Assembly (NCBI GenBank): GCA_945867725.1 | Contig: CAMBJI010000166.1 | Span: 1-5,293 of the forward strand | DNA length: 5,293 bases | Reading direction: 5' to 3' | Source: Bordetella parapertussis | GTDB lineage: Bacteria; Pseudomonadota; Gammaproteobacteria; Burkholderiales; Burkholderiaceae_D | Shown here: one piece after another, positions 1 through 4,852 of the stretch | Layout: every line of letters begins with the position of its first letter | Position numbering within the stretch: the first letter of the stretch is position 1 | Translations under genes and position numbers: made by a program | The notes under the pieces: model-generated | Databases searched by the model: none | Told to the model about the DNA's origin: nothing | Seen by the model: the letters and a program-made list of their open reading frames with translations, nothing else

Positions 1-192
1 CGTATGAGTGAAAAAGCCAATGACGGCGTGGTCAACAAGCACGGCCAGACGCACGACATCAAGAACCTGTTCGTCTCTGACGGCAGTCAGTTCACCAGTG
101 GTGCAGCTGAGAACCCGACACTGACGATCGTGGCTCTGGCCATCCGTCAGGCCGAGTACATCGCCAACGCAATGTCACGTAAGGAGCTGTAA
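1..192 (+). CDS. GMC-family flavoprotein oxidoreductase, C-terminal end (partial)
   Basis: Only the last 63 residues are present; the frame is open through base 1, so the start lies outside the window. The visible piece matches the C-terminal signature of GMC (glucose-methanol-choline) FAD oxidoreductases: VVNKHGQTHDIKNLFVSDGS, then an ENPTLT motif and a final helix ALAIRQAEYIANAM. In this family the Asn before Pro (codon at 112-114) belongs to the flavin-proximal catalytic pair; its partner His and the N-terminal FAD-binding GxGxxG lie upstream. The wording resembles gluconate 2-dehydrogenase-type large subunits that donate electrons to cytochromes rather than to oxygen. The cytochrome c gene overlapping its stop codon supports that reading. 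The substrate (sugar, sugar acid or alcohol) cannot be told from this fragment. The ATG at base 4 is internal, not the start. Confidence 0.92.
   Translation, partial: RMSEKANDGVVNKHGQTHDIKNLFVSDGSQFTSGAAENPTLTIVALAIRQAEYIANAMSRKEL
181..186 (+). promoter_or_regulatory. Ribosome binding site of the cytochrome c gene, inside the upstream gene
   Basis: AAGGAG lies 5 bases before the ATG at 192 and within the last codons of the GMC dehydrogenase gene. Stop and start share one base (TAATG), so the two proteins are probably translationally coupled. This supports the choice of the 192 start. Confidence 0.85.
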
Positions 193-575
193 TGAAAGCA
201 GCATGGTCCACACCGGCCGTGCTGGCTGCTGCCCTGTTGTTTGGGGCAGCAGCAGGTACAGCAAAGGCCGAATCTGTCGGTGAAAAATTATTCAAACAGC
301 AGTGCGCCGCTTGTCACGCCGTGGCAAAAGACGCGCCTATCGGTGCGGGCCCTACTCTTGCCGGTATCGTCGGGAAAGACGCCGGCATCATGGAGGGTTA
401 CCGGTATTCAGCCGAATTCAAAAAAGGGCTCGATGGACAAAAGTGGACGCCAGAATTGTTGGATGCCTGGCTCGCCGATCCGCAAGAGCTCGCGTCTGGT
501 ACGTACATGATGTACAAGCAAAATGATGCCGCCGTTCGCAAGAACATCATCGAGTATCTGAAGACCGTCAAGTAA
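192..575 (+). CDS. Secreted single-heme cytochrome c (class I type)
   Basis: This 127-residue precursor has a Sec signal peptide: Lys2, a hydrophobic Ala/Leu stretch at about residues 8-22 and a likely cleavage after AKA (residue 26). About 101 mature periplasmic residues remain. One heme-binding motif CAACH is seen (Cys38, Cys41, His42), with His42 as one axial ligand. The segment SGTYMMY (102-108) aligns with the GTKM motif of cytochrome c/c2, so Met106 is the likely second ligand; Met107 is adjacent. The GxGPxLxGIVG segment (51-61) and a C-terminal helix (IIEYLKTVK) also fit class I cytochromes c. The gene overlaps the GMC dehydrogenase by one base and ends just before an intrinsic terminator. 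By inference it is the electron acceptor of that dehydrogenase, passing electrons to a terminal oxidase or the bc1 branch. A general soluble cytochrome cannot be excluded. Confidence 0.95.
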   Translation: MKAAWSTPAVLAAALLFGAAAGTAKAESVGEKLFKQQCAACHAVAKDAPIGAGPTLAGIVGKDAGIMEGYRYSAEFKKGLDGQKWTPELLDAWLADPQELASGTYMMYKQNDAAVRKNIIEYLKTVK

Positions 576-595
576 TTCAGACTGCATGAACTTTC

Positions 596-627
596 AACGG
601 ATGCTTAGGTGCATCCGTTTATTTTTT
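596..627 (+). terminator. Intrinsic terminator after the GMC dehydrogenase-cytochrome c operon
   Basis: A perfect 9-bp stem, AACGGATGC (596-604) with GCATCCGTT (611-619), closes a 6-base loop TTAGGT. It is followed by TATTTTTT (620-627). It begins 20 bases after the cytochrome stop codon. The T-run ends exactly where the Shine-Dalgarno of the next gene begins. Confidence 0.88.
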
Positions 628-632
628 GGGGA
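628..632 (+). promoter_or_regulatory. Ribosome binding site of the RHH gene, abutting the terminator T-run
   Basis: GGGGA lies 5 bases before the ATG at 638 and favours that start over the in-frame TTG at 626, which falls inside the terminator T-run. There is no spacer between terminator and RBS. Any message for the next gene must therefore carry the hairpin in its leader or start very close to the RBS. Confidence 0.7.
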
Positions 633-637
633 AATCC

Positions 638-1000
638 ATGTGCGACATCTACACTAGTGCTGATCCCATTCATTACGAGCAGCGCACGCGTTCCATGCGG
701 ATTCGTGGTGTCGTTACTAGCATACGTCTGGAAAATCTGTGTTGGGATATTCTTGCGCGCATCGCCTCCAAAGACCAGATGACCACCAATCAGCTCATCA
801 GCAAGCTCTACGATGAGATCATTGAGCGTCAGGGACGCGTCGACAATCTGTCGTCCTTCCTGCGCGTATCGTGCATGCGGTATCTGTCGTATGTCGCCGA
901 GCAGCAAGAAAAAGATCATCTGATGATGAAGCAAAGCGCACTGACCAGTGCCAGTCAGGTACATCCAATACCGACGCGTTTGCAACTCAAATCCAACTGA
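638..1000 (+). CDS. Small ribbon-helix-helix DNA-binding protein (RHH_4-like)
   Basis: This is a 120-residue protein. It begins MCDIY, followed by the block YEQRTRSMRIRG (13-24). Then VTSIRLE (26-32) fits the DNA-contacting beta strand of a ribbon-helix-helix fold, followed by helix A (ENLCWDILARIAS, 32-44), a turn, and helix B (TTNQLISKLYDEIIER, 49-64). A conserved-looking tail NLSSFLRVSCMRYL (70-83) follows; the last ~35 residues are polar and probably disordered. The layout fits the proteobacterial RHH_4 family; proteins of this fold bind DNA as dimers. It is most likely a local or autoregulatory transcription factor; its targets are not visible. An in-frame TTG at 626 would add four residues but lacks RBS support. 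A terminator precedes it, so it is not a simple member of the cytochrome operon. Confidence 0.78.
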   Translation: MCDIYTSADPIHYEQRTRSMRIRGVVTSIRLENLCWDILARIASKDQMTTNQLISKLYDEIIERQGRVDNLSSFLRVSCMRYLSYVAEQQEKDHLMMKQSALTSASQVHPIPTRLQLKSN

Positions 1001-1013
1001 TTAAATCAGCAGA

Positions 1014-1057
1014 GGCTCAAGCAGAGCCGCAGCCGGGTACGCGCTCAGCCCGGCTTT
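1014..1057 (+). terminator. Possible weak terminator region after the RHH gene (two tandem hairpins)
   Basis: Two adjacent inverted repeats lie just after the RHH stop codon. GGCTC (1014-1018) can pair with GAGCC (1024-1028). The GC-rich arm AGCCGGG (1031-1037) can pair with CCCGGCT (1049-1055) over an 11-base loop, followed by only TTTA. The second stem is strong but the U-tract is poor, so termination is plausible but may be incomplete or Rho-assisted. Confidence 0.42.
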
Positions 1058-1187
1058 ATCCAACAAATCTCGTCAACAACTGCAGAGGGCCGCAATTAAA
1101 CGGATGGGCGTCTTTTGTCCTCGGCCCCTTGTACTACGAGCGGCTCCCGCTTAAAGTGTCGGCTTTCCATCCGGCATCACGTACAAC

Positions 1188-2306
1188 ATGAACTCACCTT
1201 TGCTATTCACACCGATCACCGTCGGTCCCCAGACTCTCCCCAACCGCATCATGATTTCGCCTATGTGCCAGTACTCAGGCAACGATGGCAATGCCAATGA
1301 CTGGCATATGGCGCACTTGGGTTCGCTCGCGCTGTCTGGCGCTGGTCTGCTTTTCGTAGAGGCGACTTCGGTCAGCCCCGAAGGCCGCATCACGGCCGGC
1401 TGTCTCGGTTTGTATAACGAAGAAAATCATCAGTCACTCAAGCGCGTCGTCGATGCCCTACGGGCCGTCTCACCAATCAAACTCGCGATACAGCTCGGTC
1501 ATGCCGGCCGCAAAGCATCCAGCCATCGGCCTTGGGAGGGCGGCGCACTCATGAGCGCGCAAGAGGGTGGCTGGAACACCATCGCACCGTCGGCGCTGGC
1601 TCACAAGCCGGACGAAGCACCACCCAAGGCAATGACGACAGAAAACATCGCCCGCATTACCGCAGACTTCATTAGTGCCACAAAGCGTGCGCGCGAACTA
1701 GGCTTTGATGTGATCGAAGTTCATTGCGCGCATGGCTATCTGCTGCATGAATTCCTCTCGCCACTGTCCAATCAACGTACCGATGAGTATGGTGGCTCAC
1801 TAGAAAACCGCATGCGTCTGCCTTTGGCGATATTCGATGCGGTCCGCAAAGCAGCAGGTCCCGGCATTGCGGTCGGTGCGCGACTCTCCGCGACCGACTG
1901 GGCCGAAGGCGGCTGGGATCTGGAACAGAGCATCGCGTTTTCACGTCAGCTGCAAGCGCATGGCGCAGACTTCGTTGATGTCTCCTCAGGCGGCGTCGCG
2001 GCGCATCAAAAAATCACGCTGGGCCCCGGCTATCAGGTGTCATTTGCTGAAGCCATTCGCAAAGAAATTAGCATCCCCGTCATCGCCGTTGGTCTGATTA
2101 CCGAACCGCAGCAGGCAGAAGACATTATTCGAGAAGGCAAGGCCGACATGGTCGCGCTGGCCCGCGCATTTATCAGTGATCCGCGTTGGCCCTGGCGTGC
2201 GGCAGCTGCCCTTGGGGGCAAAGTGGCTGGTTCACCGCCTTATTTCAGATGCCTGCCACATGGATTCCCTGCAATTTTTGGTGATGTAAAAACCAACCAG
2301 CGATGA
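1188..2306 (+). CDS. NADH:flavin oxidoreductase, old yellow enzyme family (YqjM/XenA type)
   Basis: This complete 372-residue cytoplasmic FMN enzyme has a TIM-barrel fold. The family uses NAD(P)H to reduce activated C=C bonds of enones, quinones, nitro compounds or nitrate esters. The N-terminus LFTPITVGPQTLPNRIMISPMCQYS is typical. Cys27 matches the redox-tuning cysteine of YqjM (PMC motif) and Tyr29 its active-site tyrosine. IQLGHAGRKAS (101-111) and RPWEGG (114-119) are class signatures. H179-x-x-H182 with Tyr184, in the HCAHGYLLHEFLSPLSN segment, is the substrate-binding and proton-donor motif. ALARAFISDP (324-332) is the FMN-phosphate region. Arg337 in WPWRAA matches the arginine finger that reaches into the partner subunit. 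The tail LPHGFPAIFGD is common in the proteobacterial branch. No good Shine-Dalgarno precedes ATG 1188, but the protein starts where family members do. No neighbour indicates the physiological substrate. Confidence 0.95.
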   Translation: MNSPLLFTPITVGPQTLPNRIMISPMCQYSGNDGNANDWHMAHLGSLALSGAGLLFVEATSVSPEGRITAGCLGLYNEENHQSLKRVVDALRAVSPIKLAIQLGHAGRKASSHRPWEGGALMSAQEGGWNTIAPSALAHKPDEAPPKAMTTENIARITADFISATKRARELGFDVIEVHCAHGYLLHEFLSPLSNQRTDEYGGSLENRMRLPLAIFDAVRKAAGPGIAVGARLSATDWAEGGWDLEQSIAFSRQLQAHGADFVDVSSGGVAAHQKITLGPGYQVSFAEAIRKEISIPVIAVGLITEPQQAEDIIREGKADMVALARAFISDPRWPWRAAAALGGKVAGSPPYFRCLPHGFPAIFGDVKTNQR

Positions 2307-2322
2307 TCCTGCTTGGTCAGAT

Positions 2323-2368
2323 TTCAGCGAGCCAGAAATAAGCATTTTGATAATCAACGCTCGCTGAA
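2323..2368. repeat. Perfect 10-bp inverted repeat after the old yellow enzyme gene
   Basis: TTCAGCGAGC (2323-2332) and GCTCGCTGAA (2359-2368) are exact reverse complements separated by 26 bases. The spacer contains a second, non-concentric palindrome, TTGATAATCAA (2347-2357). It starts 16 bases after the stop codon but has no T-run, so it is not a standard terminator. A two-site operator or an RNA-stabilising 3' hairpin are the main options. Confidence 0.75.
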
Positions 2369-2387
2369 TTCGAGTAAATCACAAGCA

Positions 2388-2411
2388 TTTGACGCTAAAA
2401 CTGACGTCAAA
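2388..2411. repeat. 7-bp inverted repeat TTTGACG-N10-CGTCAAA
   Basis: TTTGACG (2388-2394) and CGTCAAA (2405-2411) are exact reverse complements 10 bases apart. The right arm overlaps the 8-bp palindrome TGACGTCA (2402-2409). The size and spacing suit a dimeric regulator. It lies about 150 bases upstream of the permease -35 box, so a role as a distal activator site is only a guess. Confidence 0.6.
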
Positions 2412-2548
2412 CCTGGAATTCTCCAGCGCTGTGCTTAGAACTACTGCGCAAACTCAATTCGAAATCCGATGCCAATAGCGCATGCTTAAAATATTTTCAA
2501 AATAATCGAAAGATTTTTCACGCGATCCATAGCAATTCTGGCTTCCAC

Positions 2549-2567
2549 TCCACGGCAAACGCGTGGA
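2549..2567. promoter_or_regulatory. Candidate operator over the lactate permease -35 box
   Basis: TCCACG (2549-2554) and CGTGGA (2562-2567) are perfect inverted repeats with a 7-base spacer. The right arm overlaps four bases of the -35 hexamer TGGACA. A protein bound here would compete with RNA polymerase. A direct repeat TTCCACT (2543-2549 and 2574-2580) flanks the element at 31-bp spacing, about three helical turns. The identity of any regulator is unknown; I see no clear match to the E. coli LldR operator. Confidence 0.5.
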
Positions 2568-2592
2568 CAAGGTTTCCACTGTTCAATATGAT
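2564..2592 (+). promoter_or_regulatory. Sigma70-type promoter of the lactate permease gene
   Basis: The -35 box TGGACA (2564-2569) matches five of six consensus bases. The -10 box TATGAT (2587-2592) also matches five of six, and the spacer is the ideal 17 bp. Transcription would begin near 2599, giving a short leader of about 37 bases before the ATG. Confidence 0.75.
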
Positions 2593-2622
2593 GTTGTGTT
2601 TTGCAGAATAACAATTACTCAC

Positions 2623-2628
2623 GGGGAG
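2623..2628 (+). promoter_or_regulatory. Ribosome binding site of the lactate permease gene
   Basis: GGGGAG lies 7 bases before the ATG at 2636 and fixes the start. The resulting protein length (549) matches the family. Confidence 0.8.
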
Positions 2629-2635
2629 ATGCATC

Positions 2636-4285
2636 ATGTGGCAACAGGTTTATGACCCGTTCAATAATGTCTGGCTATCGACATTCGCTGCCGCCATTCC
2701 AGTCGTCGTCATGCTGGCGGCGCTGGCTTTTTTTCACATCAAGGCACACATTGCTGCCGTCATGGGCTTGGTGGCCGCACTCGTGGTCGCCATCTGGGGC
2801 TTTACGATGCCGGTCAACACGGCAGTGGCCTCTGCGCTCTATGGGGCTGCCTACGGTCTGTTTCCCATTGGCTGGATCATCCTTAACGTCATTTTTCTCT
2901 ACCAGTTAACCGACCGAAAAGGTCAGTTCAAAATTCTGCGCGAAAGCATTGCCGGCATCAGCGGTGATCGTCGCTTGCAGCTGTTGCTGATTGCCTTTTC
3001 ATTCGGCGCCTTCTTCGAAGGTGCGGGTGGCTTTGGTACTCCGGTCGCTGTTACGGGCGCCATGCTCATCGGTCTGGGTTTTGCGCCACTGGCCGCATCG
3101 GGCTTGTCCCTGATTGCGAACACCGCACCGGTGGCTTACGGCGCACTCGGCACACCGATCATTGCGCTGGCTGGCGTGACCGGGCTGGATATGCTTGAGC
3201 TCTCCGGCATGGTCGGTCGTCAACTGCCTCTGTTCTCGTTGATCGTTCCCTTCTGGCTGATCTGGGCCTTCTGCGGCTTCCGCGGCATGCTGGCAATCTG
3301 GCCCGCTGTACTGGTGGCTGGTGCAGCCTTCGCGATTCCGCAATACCTGATCTCCAACTTTCACGGCCCATGGCTGGTCGATGTCGGTGCCGCAGTGTCG
3401 TCAATGCTGTGCCTGACACTCTTCCTGAAAGTATGGCAACCCAAAGAAATCTGGACATCAGCCAGCGGCACCTTCGAAGGCGGCAATCCTGCCGCGTCGA
3501 CCGGTGGCGGACATGAATACACCCGCAAGGAAGTCATTGACGCATGGACACCTTGGTTGATTCTTTCCGTGATCGTTCTGCTGTGGGGTATCCCGGAATG
3601 GAAAAAGCTCCTCGACAGTATTTCAATTGTGAAGATCGAATGGACCAATCTGCACATGCTCGTGCAGAAAATGCCGCCTGTCGCCCCAACACCTAAAATC
3701 GAAGAAGCCATCTTCAAACTGAACTGGCTATCGGCAACCGGTACCGGCATCTTCATCGCCTGTATTGCGTCAGCTTTCATCATGGGTTACAAGATTCGCG
3801 AAATGCTCGCCGTCTACTGGGACACGCTGAAACTCCTGAAGTATTCGCTCATCACCATCGCCGCCATGCTGGCACTGGGATATTTAACGCGTTATTCCGG
3901 TGTGGATTCCACACTCGGTCTGGCGTTCGCGAATACAGGTATGTTCTATCCTTTCTTCGGCACAATGCTTGGCTGGCTGGGCGTTGCGTTGACAGGTTCC
4001 GATACGGCGTCCAATGTCTTGTTCGGTGGCTTGCAAAAAACCTCTGCCGAGCAACTGGGTCTGTCGCCTGTGCTGATGGCTGCCGCCAACTCTTCAGGTG
4101 GTGTGATGGGCAAGATGATCGATGCGCAATCCATCGTGGTCGCATCAACAGCGACCAAATGGTATGGACACGAAGGTGAAATCCTGCGTTACGTGTTCTT
4201 CCATTCCGTCGCTCTTGCTGCGCTGGTCGGTATTCTCGTCACGCTGCAAGCCTATGTATATCCGTTCACATTGCTCGTGAAATAA
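2636..4285 (+). CDS. lctP: L-lactate permease (LctP/LldP family)
   Basis: This 549-residue inner-membrane protein is essentially the length of E. coli LldP (551). The family (TC 2.A.14) takes up L-lactate, D-lactate or glycolate with protons. The N-terminus MWQQVYDPF is typical, followed by many hydrophobic segments, roughly twelve. Family signatures are intact: GAFFEGAGGFGTP (124-136); the segment LIANTAPVAYGALGTPI soon after; TGSDTASNVLFGG (453-465); and NSSGGVMGKMI (485-495). A polar stretch near residues 270-300 (EGGNPAASTGGGHEYTRKE) is the expected cytoplasmic loop before the second half. No frameshift or missing motif is seen. It has its own promoter and RBS, with a strong terminator after it, so it is probably a single-gene transcript. 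No lactate dehydrogenase gene lies next to it here, so lactate versus glycolate is not settled. Confidence 0.96.
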   Translation: MWQQVYDPFNNVWLSTFAAAIPVVVMLAALAFFHIKAHIAAVMGLVAALVVAIWGFTMPVNTAVASALYGAAYGLFPIGWIILNVIFLYQLTDRKGQFKILRESIAGISGDRRLQLLLIAFSFGAFFEGAGGFGTPVAVTGAMLIGLGFAPLAASGLSLIANTAPVAYGALGTPIIALAGVTGLDMLELSGMVGRQLPLFSLIVPFWLIWAFCGFRGMLAIWPAVLVAGAAFAIPQYLISNFHGPWLVDVGAAVSSMLCLTLFLKVWQPKEIWTSASGTFEGGNPAASTGGGHEYTRKEVIDAWTPWLILSVIVLLWGIPEWKKLLDSISIVKIEWTNLHMLVQKMPPVAPTPKIEEAIFKLNWLSATGTGIFIACIASAFIMGYKIREMLAVYWDTLKLLKYSLITIAAMLALGYLTRYSGVDSTLGLAFANTGMFYPFFGTMLGWLGVALTGSDTASNVLFGGLQKTSAEQLGLSPVLMAAANSSGGVMGKMIDAQSIVVASTATKWYGHEGEILRYVFFHSVALAALVGILVTLQAYVYPFTLLVK

Positions 4286-4307
4286 ATCACGCAGGCATTC
4301 AAGTCAG

Positions 4308-4347
4308 AAACCGTGCAGCGCTTTCAGCCTGCACGGTTTTTTCTTTT
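4308..4347 (+). terminator. Strong intrinsic terminator after the lactate permease gene
   Basis: An 11-bp perfect stem, AAACCGTGCAG (4308-4318) with CTGCACGGTTT (4329-4339), encloses a 10-base loop. The T-run begins within the right arm (TTTTTT at 4337-4342) and continues CTTTT. It starts 23 bases after the stop codon. Confidence 0.93.
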
Positions 4348-4369
4348 CTGTAGGTCTTTCATCAATGCC

Positions 4370-4388
4370 AGTGTAGAAAAAATACACT
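4370..4388. promoter_or_regulatory. Inverted repeat AGTGTA-N7-TACACT upstream of the small HTH gene
   Basis: AGTGTA (4370-4375) and TACACT (4383-4388) are perfect reverse complements around an A-rich spacer (GAAAAAA). The 19-bp size suits a dimeric DNA-binding protein. The right arm also resembles a weak -10 box (4 of 6), but I found no good -35 at correct spacing, so the promoter itself is unresolved. Being about 100 bases before the HTH gene, it could be that gene's own operator. Confidence 0.5.
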
Positions 4389-4439
4389 ACAGCGATGTTT
4401 TTTTGGAACTTGTCTGTCACCAAGACGGTCATGTCATGT

Positions 4440-4464
4440 ACGCAACCGAAACATTGCGTTTTTT
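4440..4464 (+). terminator. Short terminator-like hairpin in the leader of the HTH gene
   Basis: ACGCAA (4440-4445) pairs with TTGCGT (4454-4459) over an 8-base loop, with TTTTTT at 4459-4464. The stem is short, so it would be a weak terminator. It lies 21 bases before the ATG and upstream of the RBS. It could act as an attenuator or end a short upstream transcript. Confidence 0.4.
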
Positions 4465-4485
4465 ACGACCCGACCAAGGAACATC

Positions 4486-4815
4486 ATGGAACATCAGCCA
4501 CGTCTACCATCACCTTCTCACTCGCTAGCTTCGCAGTCTAGCTACGACCCTAGCCATCTGCTCGATACCTTGCGCGAGCGAATGAAACTCAAAAACGATG
4601 CAGCGCTATCCCGCGCACTCGAAGTAGCCCCGCCTGTGATCAGCAAAATACGCCCCCGCACGCTACCGGTAGGTGCGTCCCTGCTGATTCGTAGGCACGA
4701 AGTGACAGATATGAGTATGCGTGATCTCCGCGCCCTGATGGGCGACCGGCGTACTAAATATCGCTTGTCGGATGCTCAGGGGAAACCGAAGCCGATGATT
4801 GCAGCTCAAAAATAA
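4486..4815 (+). CDS. Small helix-turn-helix-like protein of unknown role
   Basis: This 109-residue protein starts at an ATG preceded by AAGGA at 5-base spacing. The first ~22 residues are Ser/Pro/His-rich and probably disordered. The core then reads as a Cro/XRE-like helical unit: LLDTLRERMKL (25-35), NDAALSRALEV (37-47) as the first HTH helix, and APPVISKIRPRTLPV (48-62) placed as the recognition helix. ISKIR resembles the ISKI segment typical of XRE proteins. A further helix MSMRDLRALMGDRR (76-89) and a basic tail follow. It is very Arg/Lys-rich, fitting DNA binding. I recognise the general pattern as a small conserved protein of Burkholderiales but cannot name a function. It is separated from the permease by a terminator and converges on the alcohol dehydrogenase gene 37 bases downstream. 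Confidence 0.72.
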   Translation: MEHQPRLPSPSHSLASQSSYDPSHLLDTLRERMKLKNDAALSRALEVAPPVISKIRPRTLPVGASLLIRRHEVTDMSMRDLRALMGDRRTKYRLSDAQGKPKPMIAAQK

Positions 4816-4852
4816 GCCGCATGCTAGGAGCGTGTTCGATTCGCAGTGATCG

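Larger units (their letters stand above)
2307..2635. other. 329-base non-coding region with inverted repeats and the lactate permease promoter
   Basis: No credible gene is present. Moving downstream it holds: a 10-bp inverted repeat with an inner palindrome (2323-2368); a TTTGACG/CGTCAAA repeat (2388-2411) containing the palindrome TGACGTCA; a short CTGGA/TCCAG repeat (2413-2426); an AT-rich patch with AAAATATTTT (2488-2497); a weak AATC-GAAA-GATT hairpin followed by T's (2504-2518); and a promoter with a symmetrical element (2549-2592). No convincing terminator for the old yellow enzyme gene was found; the hairpin near 2504 is the only weak candidate. Confidence 0.7.

Noticed and set aside
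605..985. 126-residue open frame on the minus strand opposite the RHH gene
   Set aside because: It runs antisense to a recognisable RHH protein with a good RBS, begins inside that gene and ends in the terminator loop; its translation has no recognisable domain.
871..1191. 106-residue open frame overlapping the end of the RHH gene and the gap to the old yellow enzyme gene
   Set aside because: Low-complexity, Arg/Ser/Pro-rich translation in a different frame, with no RBS; it runs through the putative terminator hairpins and looks like a frame shadow.
2601..2909. 102-residue open frame overlapping the start of the permease gene
   Set aside because: A shifted-frame reading of the permease N-terminus with an Arg/Ser/Trp-rich translation and no RBS; the permease frame is clearly the coding one.
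3159..3783. Long antisense open frames opposite the lactate permease gene
   Set aside because: The forward frame is an intact, family-length permease with all signatures; the antisense frames are side effects of its codon composition.
4313..4528. 71-residue open frame between the permease and the HTH gene
   Set aside because: It would start inside the permease terminator stem, has no RBS and overlaps the HTH gene in another frame; no family resemblance.
4395..4541. 48-codon possible leader peptide starting MFFWNLS before the HTH gene
   Set aside because: No Shine-Dalgarno before its ATG and it runs on into the HTH gene in another frame; it shows no run of regulatory codons.
4816..4852. Possible bidirectional terminator between the HTH gene and the convergent alcohol dehydrogenase gene
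   Set aside because: Only a weak CATGCT/AGCGTG stem with a wobble pair and a 3-base loop is seen, and there is no T-run on either strand.
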